Of a stretch of DNA of 64,000 nucleotides, positions 23,201 to 36,074 are shown piece after piece (position 1 is the first letter of the stretch; the number at the start of each line of letters is the position of its first letter). The notes beneath the pieces were generated by a model. It saw nothing but the letters and a program-made list of their open reading frames with translations. It was not told where the DNA came from and ran no database searches. The stretch covers positions 240,989-304,988 of the forward strand of contig WPDH01000026.1 in the NCBI GenBank assembly GCA_019137255.1, in the 5' to 3' direction. A program made the translations under genes and the position numbers. The DNA is from Corinectria fuckeliana (lineage: Eukaryota; Ascomycota; Sordariomycetes; Hypocreales; Nectriaceae).

Positions 23201-26200
23201 TGAAGTATAGGGATTTGGGGCTGATGCTGTTCAGTACTTCCAACTCCTCGGCCAGGTTCCATAAAGGTATGATCGTTCGTCGAAGGCTGTTCGGGGGATG
23301 CTTGAGCAGGTGAGTCTAGCGAGGAACTTCCAGTCATTCGTCGTAACATGGGCGGGTGCATTGGGAACTGAGATGCTGGAGACGACTGTCTCGGAGGAGG
23401 TTGCACTGGTGGGGAGTGTCCCTGAGAATGCTGCCCGAAAGGAGACTGCTCTGTATGGATCTGCCTGAGTGGAGGTTGCCCTAGAGGAGACTGGGCTGGA
23501 GGACCCTGTTCCTGATTATCCTGATAAATTTGCCCCTGGATATGCCCGCGAGAGACTTGACCAGGAAGAAGTTGACGAAGAGGCTGTACTGGAGAAAATT
23601 GCCCTTGACTATCCCGAGAAAGTTGACCAGGCGAAAGTTGACCTCGTGGATTTTGATCCGCAGGAAGTTGCATTGGAGGTTGCAGTCTCCTGGGGAACTG
23701 CCCGGGAGAAGTATCTTCTTGGGGAATCTGCTGTCTCATGGGAGGTTGTCCTTGATTCCCTGGGGGAAACGTTCCTTGGAACTGCCCTGGAGGAAGCTGT
23801 CCTTGAAGCATTTGTCCTTGCGGTATCTGTCCTTGAGGAGCCTGTCTCTCCGGAGCCCGTCCCTGGTTACCCTGGGGAAAACACCCTTTTAACTGCCCTT
23901 GATTGCTTTGGGGTTGTTGATTAGGAGCAAATTGTCCTGGAGGCTGGCCTCGGTTGCCTTGAGAATACTGGCCCTCTAGCTGCCCCTGACTGCCCTGGGG
24001 ACGCACCTGGTTAGGAAGCTGTCTTTGATTGCCCTGAAGCAATTGGTTCTGGGGGTGCCCCGGGGGCAGTTGACCTTGCTGCGACTGTGCGAGGGAAGGT
24101 TGTCTAAGCGGAGGCTGTCCAAGAGGCGACCGTCCCAAAGGAAGCTTCCCGGGCGGGTGCTGCCCTAGAGGATTCTGCGACGGACGCAGCTGCACTTGAG
24201 GCGTCTGTGTCTGTTCTGGATGAAGCCCTTGACCAGGGAGATACTGCCCCGGAGGTGGAGTAACAGCGCCATCCTTAGACCGCGGGCGATGCTTCCCTTG
24301 CCCCAAGAACCCGGAGATCAAACCCGCCGCAGAACCCCGCCTCTTGCGCCGCTCCGGACTGTCCGGCGCCGGCGGTCTAGAAGTCCCATACCCTCCAGAC
24401 ATGACCGGTGGGCCGGCGGTGTTGCTCCGCACGAACCCACCAGGCGGCGGAGGCGGACCCATGGCGCCCGGGGGTTCGGGTGTGCCCGTGGTGGGCTGTG
24501 AAGGGTGAGACAACACCGGCTTCTGCGCAATGTCCAGGCTGGGACGGTGGAAGATGGCGCGGGCGCCAGAGAAGCGCTTCTTCGAGGGTGACGTGCCGTT
24601 CGCGGCACTGCCGGGCTCGTTCACCAAGCTGGATGTGGACGAACGCAGGGGAGCGTTGGACTGGCTTTTGCCGACAACGGCGCCTAGTCCCGTGCCGAAG
24701 CGCGACGGCCTGCGCTCGGATTGAGGCGACTCCGACCTCATCTGATCGGGACCAATGGGCGCCGGAAGTGGAGCCTGACCCGGGGGCGGAGTCGGCGCAC
24801 CATCTCTGCTCTGCGACGGGCGATCCATCGAGGGCCGGCCGCGGAGGTTGAAGAGGAAGCTGCCTCTGGCGGCCTTTTTGCGCTCCTGCTGCTCGTCCAC
24901 GGCGATGTTGGATTCCGAGACGCCGTCGCCAACGTGGTCTACTGGCCGGGGTTCCGCCCTGGGGTCGACCGACGAGGGTCTCGTGAAGCGGCTACCGAAA
25001 TCTTTGAAGAGACCGGAGCTCTTCCTGCGACTGCGGTCGTCGTCAAACTCCGGGCCACCGGTCGCGGCACGGGGAACAGAAGCGGCGTCCTGGGAGAGAC
25101 GCGGGGCCGAGAATTGCGGGTCAGGCGGAGACGGGTTGGTCTGGGAGTTGCTTCGCGATCGCTGGCCGGCACGGGAGAAGAGCTCCGGGTAGCGGCGCGC
25201 AGAGGACGGAGGCACATCCGAGGGTTTCTGCCTTGGCCTCTGGTGGGACTGCAACTGTGACTGCGCCTGCGACTGCGACGACGTCGACGTCGGGGACACA
25301 GGAGACAGTGGAGACGTGGGAACTGTGACCCCCGTCTCTTTGTCGTATCCAAAACAAGGTTGTTGTTGCGAGTCGCCCGTCCCTGCGCGATTTCTGGCGA
25401 CAACGTGAAGAGGCTCCGACAGGTGACTCTCCTCGAGTTTCCAGGGCCCTGAAGGGGGGAGCTTATGGATTGGGTTACCCGCCATGTTGGGTGGTATCAT
25501 TGGCGCTACTACTGGTGGCGCGCCAAACGGTGGTAAGCCTTGCTTCTGCTGGACCGGCGATCTGGGAGCGTGTGGATGCATTGGCATTGGCACGTCAGGC
25601 TGATCCTGTGCCGCTGGAGCTACGGGCGGCTGCTCACCCGAGTTAGACGCCATCTTTGCGGGCGCCTTCTGGCTGTGTACGGCCAACTGTTGACGTGATG
25701 ATGCTGCAGAATTGGTAGAGGTACTCACGACATTTGGGAGGGTCGCTTCGTTTTCAGCCGTACTATTCCCCGAGAAACGCGTCGGTGTCACGTCGACCTC
25801 GTCCTCGTCCTCGTCCTCGTCGTAATCGTCGAGAGAAAAGCGCGCCGCGACTGGACGCGCTGTTTCTGGATTCAGGCCAAATGTCGAGCCTCGCCTGATT
25901 GGCGGCAGCCCGATGAAGGACGAGTTACGCTTAGGGGGTTCTGCTGCATCAGAGACGGGCACAGGCTGAGGTTGGGTACTAGGACCGGGATCCCGGGCAA
26001 CGGGGACGGCGGCATCTCCGGCGGCAGGCGTCGTTTCATGAAGCGTCGGGGACGGCGCCTGTGCAAGCGCCCCTACCGCCGGCTCGCCCGGGACTGAGCC
26101 ATGGTGTGGAGATACCAACACCCACTCATCGGAGGCTCGGTCATTGTCGGACACCGCGGCGACCATTGCTTTATCTGCCGGGGGCTTGCTTTGCACGCCC

Positions 26201-26717
26201 AATTGGACACCCGAGTACTCAGAGCTATCATCCCTGGCCAGATCTGTATCTTTGAACGGGTCCCATGGACTGCTGTCGTGGTTGATGGGCGTTGGGATCT
26301 CCCATCTGGTCACTTCGTCGCGCTCTTTACTTTTGGCAGCCGGCGGGTCTTGTTCATCATTCAACCACGGGGAGTTTGGGGTCTCGGCCGAAAAATACCG
26401 CCTACCTGCTTCGCTGGCCCAAGATGCGGGGCGAAAGGGATTTATACGACTCGAGTGGGATGATGAAGGAGCCCGGTTGTCCGCGCGCGCCGCGGGTTCC
26501 GTGCGGGATCTTGCGCCAAGGCTCAGAGCCCATGATGATCGCCTCTCATGCTTGACCTTGGGGAGCACCACGGGGGGAGGGATGGATTCGCCCTGTCAAC
26601 CAGAAACATTAATAACCTATTCTCATCACGTTGAACTGGACGTCTGGGCAGCGGCATAGTGATATGTAGGGAAAATGGGAAAAAAAGCGTCGTAGCATTC
26701 CTATCTCGTACATCCAT
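20284..26717 (-). CDS. Very large Pro/Gln-rich low-complexity protein of unknown function
   Basis: One exon, 26592-20284, stays open for 2103 codons. It begins at an acceptor (TTGACAG) and has no early ATG, so I propose a tiny first exon ATGGAT (26717-26712) with a GTACGA donor, giving 2104 residues starting MDGESIPPP. This start is uncertain. The N-terminal third is Ser/Pro-rich with acidic stretches. About residues 780-1080 form an irregular repeat of G-Q-x-P-P-G-Q type units. About 1320-1370 is poly-Gln (runs of five Gln split by Ser or Tyr), followed by more Gln/Pro. The last 60 residues are more ordered-looking and charged, with AFARKVRLETQEEKIHYNPD and a Trp-containing end. There are no membrane segments and no catalytic motif. 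The composition is prion-like or scaffold-like. I do not recognise the family. Confidence 0.8.
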
Positions 26718-26854
26718 CTCGTCATAAGGCTCGTAAGGCCCAGAGTGAAACACAAGCCCCGAAGCGTATGATGAAGAGAGATTTAAATCCAACAATTGCC
26801 CTGCCCAGGGTGAAAAGGAAGGAGCCCAAACATCAGGCCCTAGAAAAAGAAGTG

Positions 26855-29475
26855 TCAGTGAAATACCTTATCCCCGGTTCCGCGCAATTTGCTCTTCCCC
26901 TTGCTAAACAATCCCTTGCCCATCTTTCCGGCTGAGTGCATGAACTCCTTGCCCTTCGTGCCAATCTGGTTGCCAGAGTTTCCAAAAGCGCTGCTGGTGG
27001 CTTGTGACGAAATCGGCAACCTGCCTATTCTCGACCGGCTGGGAGCGGGCGCATTGACGGAAGGCGAGCTGGCATTGAGATATTGTTGGTAATACGGTTG
27101 TTGCGTTGAGGGATTGGATCCGACAGAACTTGCAACATTGCCTCCTTGGACGGCGATTTGGGGGATCACTCCGCTGAAGGAGGCTGTTGCGTCAGCATAC
27201 TCAGGATGTTGGTTCTTCAAGAAAATAATCCAGTTATCCAAGCCTGACTCGGCCACAGCGAAGGCTCTCTGCGTCTCCTCATACTTGGCAATCCTTTGCT
27301 CTGGCGTGGGGAGTCCCATAATCTCCTTGACGCCCATTACCTCTGGTAATTGACCAGGTGGGGGAGCTAAGGTAGTTGACGTTGGACGTTCGTCTGGAGG
27401 TGGTGTCATCGACACGGGGCGTGACGTAGTCTCAACTAGCATCTTCTCATCTACAGCGGATTCGCGCCGGTGCTCCGGAGCCTGCGCAGTACTTTCATCG
27501 GTCTTAGTTGAAACAGGAGAGGGGGGCTCAAGCATAGATGGTAGAAGCTGCGGTTGTGGTGCAATGCTAAGCATGGAAGGCTGCTGGGAGATATCCCCAG
27601 AAGGCGTTGTCGCAATCTTAGGAGTGTCGACCACCGGGCTAGTCATATCGGACACGATTTCCTTTGGCGACTGTATGTCGAATTGCCCAAGCGATGAAGG
27701 GGTGTTGATTCTGGGAACGCCCTTTGACGACCCATCTGCAGGTGGTTCACCCTTGAGAACCTTGTCATTTGGCGGCTCAAACCCAGCTTCCCAAGAGAAT
27801 CGCCGTCGGAGGTCCCGATGCTCCTCACTGGACGCCTCGTTGTCGTCGCTTGAAGGAGCCAAAGTTGGCACAGTCGATGAGGGTGTGTCAGTCGGCCGGA
27901 CAGCTGCTTGTGACCCTTGGACACCGCCTGGCGCAGGAGTCGGCGCGGTGACTGTTTCGCCGCTCTTCTCCTCGGGCCCTTGCTTCTCTATCGCATCTTC
28001 CCAGTAATTATCATAGTCGCGAAGGGTATAGCTGCTGTTGCGAGTGTCCCGTCGGTCCACAGGTGCAAGTGAAGTGGAGTTTCCAAGAGGACTTGGGGTA
28101 GGGACAGTTCCGACAGGACTAAGTGTCCTCATGATCTCGTCACTGAGTAAGTCACTGTCCTTAACAGGTGACGACGTGGCGGTGTTCAAGGTAGATTCCC
28201 GTAGAAGTGGCTGAGGCTGGAAGTCCGAAGCAGAGCTATCCAAACGACGAGGCTGCAAGGGTTCTGTGGGCGTGATCTCGGGGCCCGGCGCCCGGGTAGG
28301 GGTACCGGAAACTTGGCTCGTTGCCGCATTGGAGACTTTTGCTGGCAGAGCAATTCCCTTGGTGTTGGGGCTTGGGGTGCGCAGAGGTGGGATAGATCGG
28401 GGATCTGGCATCGGAGATAGAATAGGTGGCTGGCTCGTAGAGTTGACAGAAAGTTCACCTTGCTGCGACTGGGATTCCACTGACGACGCGGCCACGCTTC
28501 TGCTAGACGGTGCTTCCGTCACCAGGGGCTCTAGTGTCTTTGGTTGGTCGTGCTTGATAGGGTCTTGTGGCTCGTTCGGCGTGGAGAAGAAGTCGGATCC
28601 AAACACGGACATACGGCTAACATCAGGCAGTTTTGGACTAACTGATCGATTGCGGTCAACCTGCGGATAAGCTTCCACAACCGGCTCCCTCTTTTCGATC
28701 GCTGCGAATGTCGTTGGGACATTTGTTACCTGGCGACTGGCCTCCTCGGAAGGCGGCGTGAATCGTTCACCGGGTTTGGAGACCGCGGTATCCGTGGTGG
28801 GTTGTGGCGAGCCTGTAGGCTTTTGGTGATCTCCCACATGTCGGGAAAGCTCGGAGGGCCGCACCAGAGGGGATGATCGTGCGGGGGTTGAGCTCGCGGT
28901 ACTAAGGGGAGTGGAAGAGCGAGCTTCGGATTGAAACCCTGCCGCCGATGGAAGCCCTTGAGACAGAACGGGTGAAGACAGATTTCGAGTCGCTTCTTGA
29001 ACGTGAGCTGGGAACGTAGGAATCGGGGGCGCCGTATGTTTGGCCTCGGTGGTGGAGGACTGTCCGGTTTGAAGCTGAAGGGAAGGGGGGCCACTGGAGC
29101 TTCGAGAGCTGGAGGCGGCGGCGGCGGCAGCCAACCTCGGGGAAGCCCTGTGTTGTTCGGATGGGAGGCGTTGGCCGATAGAGCGAAGGCCAGTGGTGAC
29201 GCGCGAGACAGGAGGAGCGGGCTCAGGCTCGTCGTCCTCGGATTCGTCGGCACCCCAGTCATCGCCATCGTAGTTTTGGACCTTGGCCTCAACCCATTTT
29301 CTGGTCTTTTTGCGGTTGATGTTGACCTGATAGCTTCCTCCGGCCGTGGGAGTGTCTGGAGTTCTGGCGAGGCAGTGTCATGTCAGGAGGGAACGATAAG
29401 CCAAAGATGCCGAGGAGGGGGTTCTTACAACGGAGTCTGGCCTTGCGCAAAAGGATTGTTGTATGTCCCGTCCAT
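26855..29475 (-). CDS. Conserved fungal disordered protein with YDGDDWG motif, function unknown
   Basis: Two exons, 29475-29429 and 29363-26855, give 851 residues; the 65-bp intron keeps frame (TTGTAAGA donor, GCCAG acceptor). The N terminus has a well-defined motif, INRKKTRKWVEAKVQNYDGD with DWG following (about residues 28-50), then an acidic stretch. The centre is Ser/Thr/Pro-rich, with small islands such as LRDYDNYWEDA and RFSWEAGFEPP. Near the C terminus EQRIAKYEETQRAFAVAESG and LDNWIIFL (about 660-695) look helical, and the end is Gly/Lys-rich (KMGKGLFSKGKSKLRG). I have seen this NINR-K-TRKWVEAK-type start in fungal proteins but cannot name a function. It lies 137 bp upstream of the Q/P-rich gene on the same strand. 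Confidence 0.85.
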
Positions 29476-32008
29476 GGTGTCCGGAACTATTCGGTCAATT
29501 ACAGGAACATCGCTCTCCAAGGGCGAGGCTTGGGAGAACTGTAATGGAAGGATCGAGGGCGATTGCAATGTTTCGTCGACGGCGGTGATCGGTCGGTTTA
29601 CGATGGACTCATCAGGCTGGAGGGCGGTGCTCAGTCGGAGGGGGGAAGAGGTAACAAGGGAGCTAAGGATACAAGAGGTCGAACAAGAATGATGAAGACA
29701 AACAAGGCCACGAAAGACAGAAGTGATTGCACGAAGGAGACGAGTGGCGACGCGCGAGGAGAAGATACGGCCGGCAAGAGGAGGTTTTGGACGATGGAGG
29801 GAGGAGGGAGGGAGGAGGAAGAGGCAGAAAGGCCAGGGCGGTGATGATGTTGATGATGGCGCGGTCAGGCCCAGGTACACTAGTAGTCTAGGCTTTTGCT
29901 GGAGAAGATGGAACAATTTGGGAGTAGGCTAGCGAGAGGAACGGCAACTTGCAGCGACTGCTAGCGGGAGGTGGAATGGAAATTATCAGCGGGCCCTGCC
30001 AGCTGTACAGAGCGAACACAGCGCCTATCACGATGCTCCTAGACGGGACTAGACGCGACCGAGATCAGTTGGCTCGCTAATTAGTAGGTGTGTTAGATAG
30101 TGTGTACCCACCACAGCGCGACACCAGAGGGCAGCACACACGACTCGACGACGTCACAGCAGCCACAGCACAATCCATGGACAGCACACTCTGCCGTGAA
30201 TGCTGATGAGGACTGCTACATCGTTCAAGTCGGGTATACAACGATACTATCTTCCATTACGACGGTGAACCACAGGGATATTCATGGGCGATATCGCAGG
30301 AGCCAGAACCCCTCCCTTTGCTCGAATACGATGTCGCACCAAGGTGGTGGGCTGCAGACACGGAGTTCTTGGTGCTTTTTTGTACACGGACATAAACGTT
30401 GAGCACGGGGCGAGGATCAACGGGGTGGCCCAGCAAGCCCTTGTTCTCCTGCAGGTGTTCATGGGAAAAACATTCATATTCGTACTGCCCTCGCAAATGC
30501 TGTTCGAACGATGAGACATGTTACTATTACTCCACCTTCGAGTTCTGTGGGGAATCTACAAGAATGGACGGGATAGGCCTGGATATGTGCGCGGCACAGC
30601 CCGCGTTGTTGCGTACGCGTGTAAATAAGCATAGAAGCGGCGCCCACCAAGACAGCACACGGTATTGCTGCGAATACCTGGCCTCTTCTCACACAAGTAG
30701 ACCCTTGGAGGCGGTGACGTCGAGTCGAGTCGAGTCGAGTCGAGTGATGCTATACAAATCGGATGACCGTGCTATATAGTACACTGCTACGACGCCATCC
30801 TGGTCCTCCAGACCCCTTTCTCCCAGGATCAGGGCTGCTCTGAGGATTATAACCATCTACTTAAGCCACTGCCACGGAACAAGGAAGTGGAAAAGAATGA
30901 CGCCATGCAGTCACTCGCTCGGCGCCCTAAAGTCTCGGCTCTACCAAACTGCAGCGTCCGCGGTGCCATGCGCTACGTAGGTACGTACTAGGTAAGATGG
31001 AATATTCTTGGTTCCCTAGTACAGTATTCGGTGTTAAGTTGTGTTCGCTGGGAGTTAAGACAACGGATGAATTTAGACGAAGACAGTATTATGAACTTAA
31101 ATTATACTGTTAAGGCTTCATGTCTGTATCTGGAGGCTGACTGAGCGACTATATATGGATGAATAAACTTATCTTGCCTTAGCTGTCGCAAAGGGATGAA
31201 CCGCTCTCAACAATCACGAGTTGCACGAACCTACGATACGTACTCCATTGGCACTGAAATCGTTCTAATCGGGACCGATTTGTATTCCATCCTTACCGGT
31301 TGAGTGTCATATTCTTTCATTTTCATCTCCAACGTCGTGATTAACAATTGTCACCTTGGAAATCTAAATGTGGCGATTGCTCTTGCACGGCCACAAATAA
31401 AACCCCGACCAACCAGCCTTCAAAAGCCACGACGCGGGATTACCTCGGAAGCGCGAACGAGCCACCGTGGCGGGACTGGTGGCCTGTAATTAGCTTAGAT
31501 TAATTGATAGGTACGTTGAAGGTCCTGGACCTGCGCTGGACCGACACAAACCACCATCCAGATCCCCTTTCAGGCGCAGAGACCAAGCCTCATTTGTCTC
31601 TAACATTCTCACGTTGCGAAGCTTTTTCCCGCTACCCCCTCCGACCCTTGACTCGCCGACTTCTCTTTCCCTTTCTTCTGCAACCTGCGTCCTGCTATTC
31701 TCATTGTCGACTTTTGAGTAATCTCTCTTAATCGCTTTCTTATCCTCACGTCCGCCGCTTGCGCTCTCGAGATTGCATCCCCATCGCGGCGCGTGTCGTA
31801 ATTGTACTTGGCCCGAGCCCTTCCGCACCGAGGCATCGACGTTATCAATCGCCCGCGACCACACGACTACGACCAAGACCGACCGGCGCCTTCAACGGGC
31901 CCTTCATCTATCTTCTACCATATTCCTGTCTCCGCCGCTGCACCACCGAGAATCGAAGCCGCGCTGGCCGTAGTCCGTCCTCGACGCAGTCCCTAGTCAA
32001 CCGCCACC
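29476..32008. promoter_or_regulatory. Divergent intergenic region between the YDGDDWG gene and SED5
   Basis: This 2.5-kb interval holds the promoters of two divergently transcribed genes. A strong C/T-rich tract at 31600-31760 precedes SED5. I see no coding exon that I can support. A GTCGA pentanucleotide repeat at 30719 and several short TA-rich patches (30.96-31.16 kb) are the only structure. Confidence 0.4.
30719..30743 (+). repeat. Pentanucleotide repeat GTCGA, five copies
   Basis: There are five perfect tandem copies, ending GTCGAGTGATG. They lie in the middle of the divergent intergenic region, about 1.25 kb from either gene. This is a short simple repeat with no apparent role. Confidence 0.9.
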
Positions 32009-33178
32009 ATGGCTGTCGCATCCATCCAAGATCGAACCTCCGAGTTCAAGTCGGTACTCGCACAGGTCCAGCGCCGCCAGGCCTCGAGTAAGGTTGGCTC
32101 ACAGCGAAGATCCCTCCTGTCGGATGCCCAGAAGTCCGCCGCCATTGGCGATGGCCGACCTAGAAGATCGGACTTTGCTAGGCAGGCAGCCGACATTGGA
32201 CGAGGTATCTCGGCGACCATGGCAAAGCTGGAGAAGCTAGCACAGCGTGAGTATTAGCGTTTCTCGGCGGCCTACGACGGAGACTTCTACGTCAGAACTT
32301 ATAATAGCCTTGAAGACAGACACTGACCCCGTGGATAGTGGCAAAGCGACGCACCCTCTTCGACGACCGACCGATCGAAATCAACGAGCTTACCTTTGTT
32401 ATCAAGCAAGATTTATCCTCTTTAAACCAGCAGATTGGCTCTCTATCAAACCTATCGAAGCAGCAGCACCCTAAGGCTGACCAGGAGGGCGAGCACAACA
32501 AGAACGTCGTGTACCTGCTACAAGGCAAGTTGACAGATGTCTCAGTCAACTTCAAGGATGTGTTGGAGGCGAGAACAAAGAACATCCAAGCATCGAGGTC
32601 GAGGACAGAGAACTTCATATCGAGCGTATCCCAGCACGCGCAGCCGTCACTACAACAATCGGCATCTCCATTATACGGAACGCCCGCCCGCAACTCGCCA
32701 GCACCGGGCGCCGACACCCTGTCCCTCAACCCGGTGGGCGACCAGCAGCTGATGATGATGGAAGAGGCTCAGCCGGCCAACACGTACATCCAGCAACGAG
32801 GTGAGGCCATCGAGGCCATTGAGAAGACGATCGGCGAGCTGGGCAGCATCTTTGGACAGCTGGCGACGATGGTTTCGGAGCAGAGCGAGATGATCCAGCG
32901 AATCGATGCCAACACGGAGGATGTGGTCGACAACGTCGAGGGTGCGCAACGAGAGCTGCTAAAGTACTGGTCACGGGTATCGAGCAATCGGTGGTTGATA
33001 GCTAAGATGTTTGGCGTCCTGATGATCTTCTTCCTGTAAGTGGTCACCTTCCAGGCTAGTCCTCGCTTAGGTCTCCGTTATTTTACGGCCCCTTCGCACA
33101 GTATTGGCTGCTCTGTTCACGAAAGTCCGACTGATACTGACGTGTTTATGTAGGCTCTGGGTCCTAGTCTCGGGCTAG
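32009..33178 (+). CDS. SED5: Golgi syntaxin Sed5 (Qa-SNARE)
   Basis: Exons 32009-32246, 32339-33035 and 33154-33178 give 319 residues. The N-terminal peptide IQDRTSEF (residues 6-13) is the Sly1-binding motif of Sed5/syntaxin 5. A three-helix Habc region fills about 50-190. The SNARE helix at about 229-291 (QQRGEAIEAIEKTIGEL onward) contains the zero-layer Gln in MVSEQSEM. The final 22 residues are the tail anchor, completed by the 25-nt last exon (LLWVLVSG). Sed5 sits on the early Golgi and drives ER-to-Golgi and intra-Golgi fusion with Bos1, Bet1, Sec22, Ykt6 and Gos1. The start has a strong GCCACCATGG context, and lengths match the family (about 310-340). Confidence 0.95.
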
Positions 33179-34467
33179 ATTCGGTGAAGTTGCGGAAGAG
33201 GGTAAACAGTGACGAAGCGAGTATGAGTGGGAAAGATGGAGGAGGGGAGTTTGTGGCACATTTTGGTTGTAATGGATATCACCGTCGGATGGTTTTTTCC
33301 CTTTCTCTTCTTTGCATGTATGTATAGTTTCATTTGTTTCCCTCCCTAAGAGCCCATGAGACATAGAAAGGCCTATAACAAAGGATAATGCGGGGGGCGG
33401 CAGGGACTGGTATGGTTCGGTTGGTCAGTCAGGTCTGGCCTGGCCTGATATTGACGTTGGCTCGAGCGACTGCAACAGGCAGGGCATAGCATACGGCAGA
33501 CCGGGTGCTTTGCAGATGGGAAGATGAGACTCGTGGAGGGGTGGTTACTGTTATATACCGTTATCTAACCCCCCAATTCGAGTGTCGTGGACTGATTAGC
33601 GAAGTTGGATCAGATGTGTGAAGAAGAGGTGGCTGTTGTCTGCGAAGACCAGTACGGGAGGCGACAGCATCCAATGCCGAGCCAAGAAAACTAAAGCATC
33701 GACCTACTGATGAATTTAGAGGAGCACTACATAGTCCGGCAGTCATGGACTCCGCCTGTGCCGCTGTGCTGTACGAAATACCTGACATTGGGGGCAGACG
33801 GAGAATTGACCGGGGTTCTCGCCGACATGGCCCCGCGGCAGCGCACTACCGCCTGTCGCTACTACGTAAGTACTGCACTCATCCCGAAGCCTACAGCAGG
33901 TATCAATACATCTGACCGCAGCAAGCGAGGAGCTCCCGTGGAGCATCTCGGACCAACCCCACCCCGAGAAACAGGCGGGGGGGAATTATATTATCCTACC
34001 TTTCTCAGAGCTATTACTTCGGCAACTCGCTGTTGTGCGGTCAAAGTACTGGTACAGCCTTTACACACGCCCCCCAAACACCCCGCGACTAAATCAGGCA
34101 CAAGGAGTGGTGATGTGGTGGGGTATCATTCTGCCCCGGGCGGCTTTCGGCCTTGACCCCGCCGAGAAACTCGTGAGGGCGTAGGGAAAAAAGATTGGGG
34201 GAGGGGGGGCCTCCGTCATGGCGGGATAGTAGAGTGCCGAGTAGAGAAGTTACTGTGTAGGTAGAGAGACGCGCTTGTTTGGCGTAATTGGTCGTTGTGG
34301 AGGCTGGTTGCCCGTTGTTGGTCGGGGAGAGTTGTTACCAGCGGGTTATAACAGACTCGCCTCCTGCTCTCGCACGACAGACACTCTCTTCTTGTCTCCT
34401 CCTCTCCTCCATCGGTCGACTTCTTCCCACCTCCATACACATCTAAATTCACATCCTGTCTATCACA
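33179..34467. other. Intergenic region upstream of the aldo-keto reductase
   Basis: It contains the SED5 3' region and the promoter of the reductase gene. G-rich runs occur near 33980 and 34190-34210. A C/T-rich leader (34365-34465) precedes the ATG. Open frames here (for example 33710-34156) are not supported by composition or splicing. Confidence 0.4.
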
Positions 34468-35572
34468 ATGGCTGCTACTTCCTTCAAGCTCAACACCGGC
34501 CAGGACATTCCGGCCGTCGGCTTCGGCACCTGGCAGGCCGAGCCTGGCAAAGTCCAAACCGCCGTCGAGTACGCCCTCAAGGACGGGTACACCCTTGTCG
34601 ACGGCGCCTACTGCTACGGCAACGAGGACGAGGTCGGCGAGGGCCTCAAGGCTGCCTTTGCCTCTGGCATCAAGCGCGAGGACGTCTTCGTCATGACTAA
34701 GGTGTGGGCTTCGTACAACACCCGCTGCGAGCTTGCGCTTGACAAGAGCTTGAAGAGCCTAGGCCTAGACTATGTCGATCTCTTCCTGGTTGTAAGTGCT
34801 ACCACAGCTCTTGGAACCGCGGTGTGCTGACTGAATCTGTGCTTATAGCACTGGCCTCTCCTTCTCAACCCCAAGGGCAACCACGACAAGTTCCCCACGC
34901 TTCCCGACGGCAAGCGAGATATCATCCACAGCCACAACCACATCGACACCTGGAAGCAGATGGAGAAGCTTGTCGCCACCGGCAAGACCAAGGCCATCGG
35001 TGTCTGCAACGTAAGTTTGCTACTTTCCATTAGATGGTCGAAGCAATCAGTTAACACATACTCTGCAGTACAGCCTCAAGTACCTCAAGGAGCTTCTGCC
35101 CAACGCCACCATCGTCCCCGCTATCAACCAGATCGAGAATCACCCCAGCCTCCCCCAGCAGGAAATTGTCGACTACTGCAAAGAGAAGGGCATCCACATT
35201 GTCGCCTACAGCCCCCTAGGCAGCACTGGTGGACCCATGATGTCTTCCGAGCCTGTTGTCAAGGTTGCCGAGAAGAAGGGTGTCTCTCCCTCCACCGTTC
35301 TCCTCAGCTACCATGGTGAGACCTGCCTACAAAAATAACCCAATACGCGCCACGTCACTAACACTTTCCATCTAGTCGCACGAGGCAGCACCGTCCTGGC
35401 TAAGTCCGTTACCCCCGAGCGTATTTCGGCCAACAAGAAGATTGTCGAGCTGGATGCCGACGACTTGAAGATTCTCAATGACTACTCCGATGACCTCGCC
35501 GCCAAGGGTGAGCTCAAGCGATATGTGTACCCTCCCTTCGGTATCAACTTTGGGTTCCCCGATAAGCAATAA
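34468..35572 (+). CDS. NADP-dependent aldo-keto reductase (Gcy1/glycerol dehydrogenase type)
   Basis: Four exons (34468-34791, 34849-35010, 35069-35315, 35376-35572) give 309 residues, all junctions in frame. It is a TIM-barrel oxidoreductase with the catalytic tetrad Asp45, Tyr50, Lys78 and His109: VDGAYCYGNE, VMTKVW and the HWP that opens exon 2. The usual family text is DTA, here DGA. Later AYSPLGSTGG and AKSVTPERI are cofactor-contacting segments; the Lys-Ser-x-Thr/Val-x-x-x-Arg run is typical of NADP use. The nearest named fungal groups are the Gcy1/GLD glycerol dehydrogenases and L-glyceraldehyde reductases, which reduce small aldehydes or ketoses to polyols in the cytosol. The exact substrate cannot be read from sequence. 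The neighbouring polyol dehydrogenase and SDR suggest carbohydrate catabolism. Confidence 0.93.
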
Positions 35573-36074
35573 AGGGCTTCTCAGAGTAAACGACGGGGTG
35601 AAAGGATGAAAACAAATGAAGCAAATAAGATGTTATAATAGACTAGAGCCTGAAAAGAGCCAAGACATGAATCAGCACTGAACCAACCTCTGAATGTTGT
35701 TGGAACCTTTTCCGTGCACTTGGTGATTTCATGATTGGAGACTTCCCGTTTGGGTAGTTGCCGTATTCGGACTACTTTTCCGTGGGATGGATTCGGGGTC
35801 CATTTCCGTGACCTTTTTTTCTGCCGTGGGGGCAATATTCTTGGCGTGGTTTATCACACTGTTTAACTGTTTACCACAATGCTTACCTGGATGTGAAATT
35901 TCATGTAATGAAGTGGTGAACGGCAAGTGAACAAGGGTGCTATCAAGCATCAACCAAAATCATCATATTGCTACCCAAACTACCTAGACTTATCATTCGT
36001 TTCACAAAACCACTCCACCTAATTTTCTATGAAAACCCCATGAACCAAAAAGGAAAAGGTCATCAGAAGCACAC
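35573..36074. other. Convergent 3' intergenic region
   Basis: It lies between the reductase (+) and the polyol dehydrogenase (-) ends. It is moderately AT-rich. No coding exon or repeat is seen. Confidence 0.45.

Noticed and set aside
26835..26861. 27-bp candidate intron at the end of the YDGDDWG gene (GTATTT, CACTGAC, CTAG)
   Set aside because: Too short for a fungal spliceosomal intron; the in-frame TGA is kept as the stop.
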